A stretch of DNA of 12,474 nucleotides, taken from Euperipatoides rowelli (taxonomy: Eukaryota > Onychophora > Udeonychophora > Euonychophora > Peripatopsidae). The first letter of the stretch is position 1, and each line of letters begins with the position of its first letter. The stretch lies in assembly GCA_003024985.2 (NCBI GenBank), contig PXIH01S0015844.1; one strand, 5' to 3'. Under the pieces are notes generated by a model that ran no database searches, was not told the DNA's origin, and saw only the letters and a list, made by a program, of their open reading frames with translations. This document shows positions 1 through 6,912 of this stretch, in pieces. The position numbers and the translations under genes were made by a program.

Positions 1-859
1 AAGACATTGGTATATTACAAAATAATCAAAAGAAAGATAGAGTATTATTAATAAAGTCTTTTTTCTTTGATAAAAAACAATCAAGTTCTTTTTTAAAACT
101 ATTATAGTTTCTACATAATTTATTTCTGCTCATCTTTATTGACAATCCTATAGGGTCTTTAACATCTCATTATCTTTATTGTAGGCTATTAGATTTTATT
201 TTATATCTGGTTCATCTATACAAATAAACTTTTGTCTTGTTGATTACCTAGTCTTTTTACAGTATCCCATTTGATTTTAATTCTGACTTTTATTTTTGAA
301 ATCTGATCAATTTTTGTCAATTTTTTTTTTTCGTAGTCTAACATATATTTTTTTTTATTTATGTTTTATTTGAACCACCATTATTATACTATTCAATTTT
401 AAGAAAATTGTAATTGGCAGTACAGTAGCCTACTAATGTACCGTACTGTAGATAAGTATTACCTATTTAAAATAGAAATAACTTTTTTAAAAGGACAATT
501 AATGTTGGACCGAGAAAACGGTTGTCTAAATATTTTGGGTTTGTATTTACAAGTAAACAATTTCATGCTGACGGTATTTCAATTTACCCACTTTAGAATA
601 AGCCAATAACAAGAAGTCAACAGGTTCTGTATCCATGATAAACACTGATCAAAAGAGTACCGTAACGATTTAATCAAGAATTTCACCGAAACTCATTACA
701 TAGACAATTAAAAAAAACGACAATTTAGTTAGCCATTCATAATAACTAAAAGTATTTAAACATGTCATGTTTATAAAGTTTTTTTTTTTTAAATATATAT
801 ACAGTATACAATTTCTACAATAGCAGTAAACCCATGAAAAAAGATCAACATTAACTAAC
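1..859 (-). other. Intron 1 of NELF-A (5' part, runs off the window)
   Basis: This is AT-rich sequence downstream of NELF-A exon 1 on the minus strand. The donor reads GAG|GTTAGT at the exon edge (GT at 859-858) and fits the splice consensus. No second NELF-A exon was found here, so intron 1 is longer than 859 bp or the gene continues outside. The stretch holds long T and A runs, an AT-dinucleotide patch near 790-805, and a weak 7-bp inverted repeat (TACAGTA at 421-427, TACTGTA at 444-450). I see no other gene. Confidence 0.7.
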
Positions 860-1069
860 CTCTTCCACGTTCCTCCTCGGTATGTGCAGGAATGAGAGCA
901 ATAATTTCAGTTTAACATGAGATTGTAAGTCCAAAAAACAATTATAAATGTTCCGCAAAACGTCTCGATTAAGTTGAGAGCAAATACTGCTGCCAGACCA
1001 CAAATCATCACTTGAACCTAGCTTATTATGAAGCCACAACGAAGTGTCGCTGTCACGGACCGACGCCAT
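860..1069 (-). CDS. NELFA: Negative elongation factor A, first coding exon (70 codons)
   Basis: NELF-A is the subunit of the four-part NELF complex that binds RNA polymerase II and holds it paused near promoters in the nucleus. The exon starts at ATG 1069-1067. Its 70 residues carry the family's N-terminal signature: SDTSLWLHNKLG at residues 7-18, SICSQLN at 28-34, and VKLKLLLSFLHIPRR at 52-66. From memory, human NELF-A has WLHNKLG, VKLKLLLG and LPRR at the same places, and the insect protein is closer still. The open frame runs four codons past the exon, to a stop at 853-851, but the likeness ends at VEE, exactly where a GTTAGT splice donor begins (859-854). The intron is therefore in phase 0. 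The rest of the protein (about 500 residues in the family) lies beyond the left edge. It faces away from MTRFR with 404 bp between start codons. Confidence 0.92.
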
Positions 1070-1102
1070 TCTAAAAGTTTACGCCATGACAAGCTCCGGT
1101 AC

Positions 1103-1110
1103 GCCGCCAT
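1103..1110 (-). promoter_or_regulatory. YY1/Pleiohomeotic-like site
   Basis: The minus strand reads AAATGGCGGC here, which matches the YY1 core (ATGGCGGC) completely. It lies 34-41 bp upstream of the NELF-A start codon, on the same strand. YY1 sites commonly sit just downstream of transcription starts in TATA-less housekeeping genes, so this may mark the 5' UTR of NELF-A. Occupancy cannot be seen from sequence. Confidence 0.45.
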
Positions 1111-1420
1111 TTAAATGCTGATTAAACTAAAAATTAATAAAACACATGAAAAAAATAATATTTTCTATACAATGATTTGAAACTAATTATAATAAAATTA
1201 TTCCTTAATTATAGCTTGTATATAGTTTATACATATATTTTAATTTTAATTTTTTTTTTCTTTTATCTTTTCTGCGTAACTGTTTTTAGATCAACCATCT
1301 TGAAAATCAATTACATCCAAAAAAAAAAAAAAATCAAGCGTATTAAATTGGATATTTGAATTAGAATAACGTGATATAAATATATAATCACTAACTTTAA
1401 ATTCAAAAGAGGTGAATTAA

Positions 1421-1436
1421 ATTCTTACGTAAGAAT
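1421..1436. promoter_or_regulatory. Perfect 16-bp palindrome containing TTACGTAA
   Basis: ATTCTTACGTAAGAAT equals its own reverse complement. The central TTACGTAA (1425-1432) is the consensus for PAR-bZIP/E4BP4 (NFIL3, Vrille, PDP1) and related C/EBP-type dimers. It ends 37 bp before the MTRFR start codon. A dimeric bZIP operator is the natural reading. Function is inferred. Confidence 0.45.
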
Positions 1437-1452
1437 CCCATTAAACATATAA

Positions 1453-1461
1453 ATGGCCTAG
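1453..1461 (+). promoter_or_regulatory. Two-codon upstream ORF (Met-Ala-stop)
   Basis: ATG GCC TAG starts 21 nt before the MTRFR ATG and ends 12 nt before it. If the transcript starts upstream of 1453, scanning ribosomes meet this minimal ORF first. The context (AAATGG, with G at +4) is at least as good as that of the main start (AAAATGA). It might lower translation or favour reinitiation. If the transcript starts after 1453 it is irrelevant. Confidence 0.4.
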
Positions 1462-1473
1462 TTTGTTGAAAAA

Positions 1474-1953
1474 ATGAGAAAAATTATTACACTAATTAAT
1501 TTTAAAAGCAGGCCTAGACCATTTATAGAAAAATTACCTCAACTATTTTTCTTATCGAAGCTTGCAAATAATAGGCTTACATGGTTACACTATAGTTTTT
1601 TTTCTTCAAAGCCTAATTATCCTCCGTTAAACAATGCAGAACTAGAAGAGTCATTTGTCCGTGGTAGTGGTCCCGGAGGTCAAGCAGTCAATAAAACTTC
1701 AAATTGTGTGGTATTGAAGCATATATCAACTGGAATTGTGGTCAAATGTCATCAATCTAGATCGCTGTTTGAAAATAGAAAAATAGCTCGTAAATTATTG
1801 CAAGAAAAATTAGACATCCATTTTAATGGAGATAATAGTTATGTGTCCCAGTTGAAAAAGGAAGAGATGAAAAAGACAGCACAAAAATATAATCGTAGTG
1901 TATCGAAATTGAAAAAAATAAAAGCTTTCAAGGAGAGAGAAGGACTTGACTGA
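1474..1953 (+). CDS. MTRFR: Mitochondrial translation release factor in rescue (C12orf65-type), 159 aa
   Basis: MTRFR is a codon-independent peptidyl-tRNA hydrolase factor. With MTRES1 it releases nascent chains from split, stalled large mitoribosomal subunits in the matrix. Residues 1-50 are rich in K and R, with only one acidic residue (E19), fitting a targeting presequence. The RF-1 type domain starts near ELEESF (56-61). The catalytic GGQ is at 68-70 within [14 protein letters not shown], followed by [16 protein letters not shown] (79-94) and [12 protein letters not shown] (101-112). A basic tail ([12 protein letters not shown] and onward) follows, as expected for ribosome binding. Length matches the human protein (166 aa as I recall), and the stop-codon recognition domains of true release factors are absent. 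ICT1/MRPL58 is a weaker alternative, because [11 protein letters not shown] is MTRFR-like. The coding region is a single uninterrupted exon. ATG 1474 is the only start that gives the presequence. Confidence 0.93.
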   Translation: MRKIITLINFKSRPRPFIEKLPQLFFLSKLANNRLTWLHYSFFSSKPNYPPLNNAELEESFVRGSGPGGQAVNKTSNCVVLKHISTGIVVKCHQSRSLFENRKIARKLLQEKLDIHFNGDNSYVSQLKKEEMKKTAQKYNRSVSKLKKIKAFKEREGLD

Positions 1954-2080
1954 TTAACCTTATAAATTTATCTAAGCTAGGTATGTAAGAAAAAAAAAGA
2001 CATTTGTGATGAATATTGAAGAAATACATTTTACTTATTTCAATTGTGCAGGTCCCTATCCCTTTAAAATACAAAAATGT

Positions 2081-2102
2081 AATAAATAGGCTACAGAATA
2101 AA
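2081..2102 (+). terminator. Two poly(A) signals for MTRFR
   Basis: AATAAA occurs at 2081-2086 and again at 2097-2102, 128 and 144 nt after the MTRFR stop codon. The pair suggests a short 3' UTR of about 160-180 nt. The word is common in AT-rich DNA, so this is position-based support only. Confidence 0.5.
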
Positions 2103-2109
2103 CAGTTAA

Positions 2110-2590
2110 AAAAGATTGCATTAAGCATTTTGAATATTTGAAAGACGTCTGTTTTCATCAGTGGATATGTTCTTAGTAAACAATTTCAAAGTTAACCTAA
2201 ACAGCAAATTGGTATAAGGCTGAAGCAGCTTATCTTTAAGTGAGAAGAAACTGTTTAACTTATGTCAGGTTTAATAACATATAGTAATTAGATTAGATTA
2301 GATTTTATTAGCCAAATCTTCATTACATAAATGGTTTTCAAGATTCATTGTGATAGTATACCTTTAACTCAGCTGAGCCATTGCCTTCAAACATTTGTTA
2401 ATAAGTACAATGAAGGGCCCCTGGACTAGAAATCCAGGCAAGGCCTGGTTATATTTTTGATAACCTTTTTTTTTTTTGACTTTTGGAACACTTAGGTATT
2501 ACAAGCCTACTTTTTTCATAGGTTTTTGTTTTTTTTTGTTTTGGCAAGTAGGCCTATTTTGTTACTTATGTAGTATGATTGCGAATGAGT
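2110..2590. other. Intergenic DNA between MTRFR and the piggyBac remnant
   Basis: No gene is visible. It contains a short (ATTAG)n run at 2287-2306, a small hairpin (CCTGGA/TCCAGG around 2420-2440), and T runs near 2465 and 2530. The (ATTAG)n run could be the 3' tail of an old LINE or SINE, but nothing adjacent supports that. Confidence 0.5.
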
Positions 2591-2596
2591 TTAAAA

Positions 2597-2615
2597 CCCT
2601 TTCCTGCCCAATGGC
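2597..2615 (+). repeat. Left terminal inverted repeat of the piggyBac element
   Basis: CCCTTTCCTGCCCAATGGC. It pairs with 4178-4195 and is followed by the subterminal word TATATTAGCCA (2616-2626). Confidence 0.75.
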
Positions 2616-3246
2616 TATATTAGCCAGTTGCATTTCCCTTTTTTTTATAGCTTAATAATTACCCAATTCGTCATTACTAGATATCTGTTGCAAACTCTAA
2701 GAACCTAGAATAAATTATATTATCAGCAATAGATGATAGCACATAGCCTACTGGTTCTTTGAAAAATTATGTTAAACATTGCTGTGTCCTCATTTTTCTC
2801 TGCAATGTGGCTACTCAGTTTTACAAAAATATAAACAATAATTTCTACTGTCTAAACTAATGATTTAATTTTACTTTTGTTATAAAGCCCTAAAGAATGT
2901 AGATAACATGAAAAAAAAAATATATAAATCCTCAAAATTTGTTAAAAATCAGTGATAGCTATTTCAGTAGCCAATGGGCCATAATGGTTACAGATTTATG
3001 CCTATGATATTTTTATTTTTGAGTTCTTTCTATGAATTTTTCTGTTATTTTGATTCAAGTAATTATTGTAGAATTTTATGATTGTATGATTCAAAATCTC
3101 TACATCATTTGGAAAAGACACACAATGCTGGAGAACATGAGATATGCCAAAACCGCCCAGTGAAGCAACATCTTATTCTCCATCAGTCGATGTGGAATAC
3201 AAACTAAGAGTAAATTCCTGACCATTACATTATTTAGAATTTTTAT

Positions 3247-3866
3247 GATCATCTTGAATTTCAAAGCAATATTTATAGAGTCCAACCTGAACTTGAAGGG
3301 TCTAGTACTATACAGGGCCAATAACATTGGAAGAGCTCAGAAAGTTTTGAGGATTTATCATGTTTATGGATATTGTTAGAATATCGTACAAATGAAAATA
3401 TTAGGCTCAAGCAACTGCTCAAACCCCTATTACATCAACTGTCAGCTGCAATAGATTGAATGAAATATTCTGATGTTTCCACTATATGCTGACAATTTAA
3501 TGGAACCACTTGATTCATATAAATATGATCGCCTTTATAAAATTTGTCCTTTGATAGAACATATTTTAAAAATGTTCTAAAGTAGCTGTGAGTTACCTGA
3601 ATCACATCATTCTGTAGATGAAATGATGGTACCATTTAAGGGCCGCATTGGATTTAAAGTTTACATGGAATAAAACCTGTAAAATGGGGATATAAATTAT
3701 TTGTTCGCTGTCATCAAATGCAGTAAAAAATGCTATTCGATATGCTAAATATAATCACTGTCAAGTGTTTATAAACATTCAGCACCCTCCAAGATGTAAA
3801 TATTATGGATGTAAAAGTGGAACCAAGTTTGTTTGCTCTAAATGCAAAATCAGTCTCTGTGTAGAC
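3247..3866 (+). pseudogene. piggyBac transposase remnant, frameshifted and internally deleted
   Basis: The pieces can be read in order in changing frames. A HLEFQSNIYRVQ-like stretch begins at 3247. NRLNEIF-stop-CFHYM follows at 3450. DNLMEPLDSYKYDRLYKICPL starts at 3491, and HSVDEMMVPFKGRIGFKVYM surrounds 3617 after an in-frame TAA. KPVKWGYKLFV is at 3673-3705. The VDE aspartate (3617-3619) is the first catalytic Asp of the DDD triad. The text then jumps to a C-terminal cysteine-rich domain at 3711-3866 (RCKYYGCKSGTKFVCSKCKISLCVD). The family's roughly 200-250 residues between these, including the second and third Asp, are absent. The coding capacity is dead. The order and spacing match the PGBD/piggyBac family as I know it. 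The N-terminus upstream of 3247 is unrecognisable. Confidence 0.85.
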
Positions 3867-4099
3867 ATACTGTAAATTCGTGTTTGTTAGGTTTCATACC
3901 ATTTCTTCATGAATGCTTACTGGAACTGTAGTAGCCATGCTGAAAAACATAATAAATATTTTTTTGTTTGATCTAAATGCAAAATTAGTCTGTGTCAGAA
4001 ATATTTCATGTATTATTAACTTTAATATCATTTTACCATAAATGCCCACTGGCAACTGTATTAGCCAATCTGAAAAATGTACCGTAATAAATATTATTT
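3830..4099 (+). repeat. 135-bp tandem duplication of the piggyBac 3' end (two copies)
   Basis: Copy one (about 3830-3964) and copy two (about 3965-4099) share TCTAAATGCAAAAT (3837 and 3972), AACTGTAnTAGCCA and AATAAATATT in the same order, exactly 135 bp apart at the first anchor. The duplication includes the last part of the transposase zinc-binding domain (SKCKISLC), which is therefore encoded twice. The copies have diverged through many substitutions, so the event is old. Confidence 0.8.
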
Positions 4100-4177
4100 T
4101 TTTTTTCAAAATTTTTTTTTCTCCTTTGTTGTATTGGATCACAAAAAAGTTGTGAACAATTTTAGTCTGGTAGTTTT

Positions 4178-4195
4178 GCTATGGGCATTAAAGGG
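4178..4195 (-). repeat. Right terminal inverted repeat of the piggyBac element
   Basis: The minus strand reads CCCTTTAATGCCCATAGC. It is bordered by TTAA at 4196-4199 and matches the left terminal repeat. Confidence 0.75.
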
Positions 4196-4199
4196 TTAA

Positions 4200-4429
4200 A
4201 GCTTTTTTAGGGGGGAAGTACCAGAAAATAGTAGAATTAATAATGTAAGATTTAATACTGGTACTAGTCAATTAAATTAGTAGGCCTATATTAAATGAAA
4301 TAGGAAATTTAGACATTGTCTGTAATTGTAGTAGAGGTGAGAAATTTAGGAATTAGTGGTAATATTGCAGGCACAACAATAGTAAATTTTGAGTAATAAA
4401 CAAAATGGATGTTAATTTCATTGAGATGT
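4200..4429. other. AT-rich spacer without recognisable gene
   Basis: It lies between the piggyBac end and the LINE fragment and includes a TAGGCCTA word near 4282. It may contain the decayed 5' part of the LINE, but I recognise no protein motif in it. Confidence 0.5.
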
Positions 4430-4816
4430 TTTTATAGAAGTGTTAGAAATAAATGATCAGAACTTGAGCTAGTTATTGCTCTAGAGATATTTGAAATTAT
4501 AGCTATTACTGAGACTTGGGCAGATATAAATGATGAGATTCTGAAATTACCAGATAAATTTTTTGGGAGAGATAGGATTGAAAGACAAGGTGGTGGTGTG
4601 TTATATATAAAAGAAGACAATAGCCTACCGGTATTGTTTTTGAAAGGTCTGATATAAATGAGATTGGAAAGGATGTGGAATCGGTGTGGATTGAATTAGA
4701 GGAAAGAAAGGGGGAAAAATATTGTTAGGAAATTGTTATAGGCCACCAGGAGTTAATGTATTATATGCTAAACAATTAATTGTATATGCACTTCTAAGGG
4801 GGAAATAGTTATGATC
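4430..4816 (+). pseudogene. LINE (CR1/jockey-like) endonuclease fragment
   Basis: The translation gives the AP-endonuclease-like start of a non-LTR retrotransposon ORF2. RSVRNK-stop-SELELVIALE is followed by EIIAITETW, whose Glu (4511-4513) is a catalytic metal-binding residue of this fold. Then come FFGRDRIERQGGGVLYIKED, ESVWIELEE after a frameshift near 4640, and LLGNCYRPPG after another near 4715. The next expected motif is GDFN, and the sequence reaches GEIVMI and stops at the edge of the 21-bp inverted repeat at 4817. No reverse transcriptase follows. The clade is uncertain, since CR1, L2 and jockey share these motifs. Confidence 0.8.
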
Positions 4817-4837
4817 AGATTCCGTTATCTGCCCACC
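4817..4837 (+). repeat. Left arm of a perfect 21-bp inverted repeat, about 7 kb apart
   Basis: It begins AGATTCCG and ends GCCCACC. Its exact reverse complement is at 11783-11803. Similarity stops sharply at the outer edges, as expected for ends of an element. I see no convincing target-site duplication outside. Confidence 0.75.
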
Positions 4838-4851
4838 TTATTTTGTGGAAA

Positions 4852-5042
4852 AATATTAGATATGGACGGTGAATAAACAGCTAACCACATGCTAAAAAGC
4901 GAAAGTCGCCTTTTAGCACACGATCTGGAGTTGTTTGCTCACCAGATCTAATATCCTTCCACCAATATGTGGTAGGATACCAGGAAAATTCAGCCTTCTG
5001 ATACGATTATCAGGAAACCGATCTTTCTAGGTAAACAATCGG
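4852..5042. repeat. Cluster of consecutive short hairpins
   Basis: Four stems follow one another. They are 4891-4902 with 4906-4917 (11 of 12 pairs, 3-nt loop), 4922-4928 with 4942-4948 (7 of 7), 4952-4962 with 4969-4979 (10 of 11, 6-nt loop), and 4998-5003 with 5008-5013 (6 of 6, 4-nt loop). A fifth, weak stem is CCGAT 5018-5022 with ATCGG 5038-5042. In addition ATATTAGAT (4853-4861) pairs with ATCTAATAT (4946-4954) around the first two. It sits just inside the left arm of the inverted repeat. It could be subterminal transposon structure or a structured RNA, but no known RNA family was recognised. Confidence 0.65.
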
Positions 5043-5438
5043 GCCAAGAACATATTAGCTACTAATTTATCAAATAGGTGATGTGATTTTATGACCTGGA
5101 GATTTGCCAATGTATATAAATCTAAAGTTGCCTGATCATTTAAAGTATTATTTATAGGTTTTTAGAGTTTATCCTAGCAAATATTTTACATTTTGAATTT
5201 TTTAAAACTTCTGAACTATAACAAACATAAATAATATTTTTCTGGATTAATAAAGACTAAAGCTAACTTAGCTAAGTGACGTTATTTAGACCCAAATGGT
5301 CAATTCCTCATGCTTGTGGCATTTCAATCGTGGTTGAAATTTTTCGGTTTTGTTCTGCAATATCACGTTTTTATTTTTTTTTTTTTATTATTAGAAACCT
5401 AACCTTTACATTACCCTGAACCCTAACTACATGTGATC
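5043..5438. other. AT-rich spacer with one 12-bp palindrome
   Basis: No coding signal is visible. ACTTAGCTAAGT at 5266-5277 is a perfect palindrome and shares TTAGCTAA with the hairpin at 11353-11397 near the other end of the bracketed block. Confidence 0.5.
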
Positions 5439-5461
5439 CATGGTGGAAGAAGCTTCTTCCA

Positions 5462-6114
5462 TAGGGTTGCCAGATGTCCTCTTTTCACAGGACATGTCCT
5501 CTTTTTCAACTAAAAAAAACGTCTGGGAGGATTTTTTTTAATAAGCCTATTTTGTCCTCTTTTCTAGCATTTTACAATTTTTATTCATTTTTCACATGTT
5601 AAAAAAAAAAAAATTTGTCTAATAATTTATTTGACACGTTTTATTTATTGTAGCTCCTGTGTTTGTCTCGACTAAATAAAATTGGTTCTTCTGACAAATA
5701 GGCTATGACAAAAAAATTCAAATGAAGATTAATTAATATAAAGNTAAAATTATTTTATAAATTGCATTAACTGTGTAAATTTCACTTGTGAAAATGTAAC
5801 AAAACATTGTTTTTTTAAACATATTTGTTGCTTAACATGATTGTAACTTTTAGAATTAAATATGTTAGGCCTACTATCCAAAATTCTAAAAGTGTTAATT
5901 AATAAAGAATAGTCCAGTGGTGACATGATAAATCATTTTAGTTGCATAAGTTGTTGTTTTTTTAAAAAAAAAAGAATAAACATTTCTAGACACTTTGGTT
6001 TAGGCTTAACCTCCCCCCCCCCCCTTCCAATGAAGTGGCAACTATAAACTACAGTTTTTTTTTTTTTTTTTTTTAAAGTCCTCTTTTTTGGATTCTTAGA
6101 ATATGGCAACCCTA
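5462..6114. mobile_element. Non-autonomous hAT element (MITE), 653 bp
   Basis: The ends are TAGGGTTGCCA (5462-5472) and TGGCAACCCTA (6104-6114), an 11-bp perfect terminal inverted repeat that fits the hAT start TA(A/G)NG. The flanks are a perfect 8-bp target duplication TTCTTCCA (5454-5461 and 6115-6122), the hAT length. Direct subterminal copies of GTCCTCTTTT occur at 5476, 5496, 5554 and 6078, like hAT transposase-binding repeats. No transposase is encoded, and the interior is AT-rich with poly-C (6013-6024) and poly-T runs. One base (5744) is undetermined. Confidence 0.92.
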
Positions 6115-6429
6115 TTCTTCCATCATGATGTGATCGGCCTACTAGAGTTCAGCCAGAGCAGTTGGACTAAACCTCAACTCCTAGTTACCAGGTTATATCC
6201 GGGTTTTTTTCAAAGTTGGTAGTTAGTGTTATATTTTCTGAAAGGGCATTACTAGATCTACAATTTTAGATTATTTTTGGAAAAATATTTTAGGATTTTC
6301 ATTCATAAATTTAAACTTTAGGATAGCGTTTTCAAAATGGCCATAATTAACATTAAGTAGATAGGAATTTTCCTCTTTTGGCCCTCCTGCCGTTAATTTT
6401 TATTTTCTAATTTTTGTTGATAGTTTCCC

Positions 6430-6755
6430 TATCTAAAGCAGATATTCCGATTCTGATTATATACAGTACTTTTTATTTTTGTAGGATAATTATTTTTAAT
6501 TTTATCAAAAAATTCAAGCATGAAGCTAGTCCTATGTTAAAAATTTTACCATAGGAAACTGGTGATCTTCCTTCACATGGTGCTAGTGGCTTCAATTTTC
6601 AAGATTTCTTAAAACCTTTTATAATTTTTCTTATCTAAATCGACCATTCCGATTCTGAATTTATGAGCGGAATTTTGATGTGAGAATTATTTTTCGTTTT
6701 ACTATTTTTTTAAGCATAATTCTGTTTTACATGTTAAATTTTAACATGGGGGAAT
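6430..6755 (+). repeat. Two diverged copies of a repeat of about 202 bp
   Basis: Both copies carry TATCTAAA (6430 and 6632), then TTCCGATTCTGA, then AATTATTTTT, and an ATGTTAAA...TTTTA...ATGG-like tail in the same order. Spacing is 202 bp at the first anchor. A third, weaker copy may lie upstream around 6240-6340. Tandem units ahead of ORF1 resemble the monomer promoters of some LINEs. The role here is inferred. Confidence 0.6.
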
Positions 6756-6912
6756 AGGTATAGTACTTCCATTGTGTTTTTATGAATGGGGATTTTGTTT
6801 TTTCTTGGAAATAGTTATTTTTGGCCTATAATTATTACATATTCCTAATAATTTTTCACAAGCAGTTTTCTAATTTATCTATTAGGCTACTTTAGATTTT
6901 ATCAGATTTTTT

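Larger units (their letters stand above)
1070..1473. promoter_or_regulatory. Head-to-head NELF-A / MTRFR intergenic region, probable bidirectional promoter
   Basis: Only 404 bp separate the two divergent start codons, so both transcripts must start here unless either gene has a distant non-coding first exon. The NELF-A side has more G and C, with CCGG and CGCCGCC words at 1090-1110. The MTRFR side is AT-rich, with a 15-A run at 1319-1333. An open frame at 1177-1359 is low-complexity (mostly I, L, F, Y, K) and I do not call it a gene. A shared promoter is inference from geometry. Confidence 0.65.
2591..4199 (+). mobile_element. Degenerate piggyBac element, TTAA to TTAA, about 1.6 kb
   Basis: The left end reads TTAA-AA-CCCTTTCCTGCCCAATGGC (TTAA 2591-2594). 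The right end, read inward on the minus strand, is TTAA-CCCTTTAATGCCCATAGC (TTAA 4199-4196). The first 14 bases of the terminal repeats agree at 12 positions, and TTAA is the hallmark piggyBac target duplication. The extra AA on the left is probably decay. Between the ends lie fragments of a piggyBac transposase in the same orientation (3247-3866). The element is shorter than a typical autonomous copy because the middle of the transposase is missing. Confidence 0.85.

Noticed and set aside
421-450. TACAGTA/TACTGTA inverted repeat in the NELF-A intron
   Set aside because: Seven pairs with a 16-nt loop in AT-rich DNA is within chance expectation.
1177-1359. Open frame of 60 codons between NELF-A and MTRFR
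   Set aside because: It is low-complexity I/L/F/Y/K, comes from AT-rich DNA, and has no family likeness or conserved motif.
1928-2158. Minus-strand open frame overlapping the MTRFR 3' end
   Set aside because: It overlaps the MTRFR stop and poly(A) signals, shows no motif, and is best explained as chance.
3100-4142. Several minus-strand open frames across the piggyBac remnant
   Set aside because: The plus strand reads piggyBac transposase motifs here, so the minus frames are shadows.
4870-5045. Hammerhead ribozyme or tRNA in the hairpin cluster
   Set aside because: CTGATAC followed by GAAAC resembles a hammerhead only loosely (the required CTGANGA core is not met), and no tRNA T-arm consensus is present.
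5744-5744. Undetermined base inside the hAT MITE
   Set aside because: It is an assembly ambiguity, not biology, and does not affect the element call.
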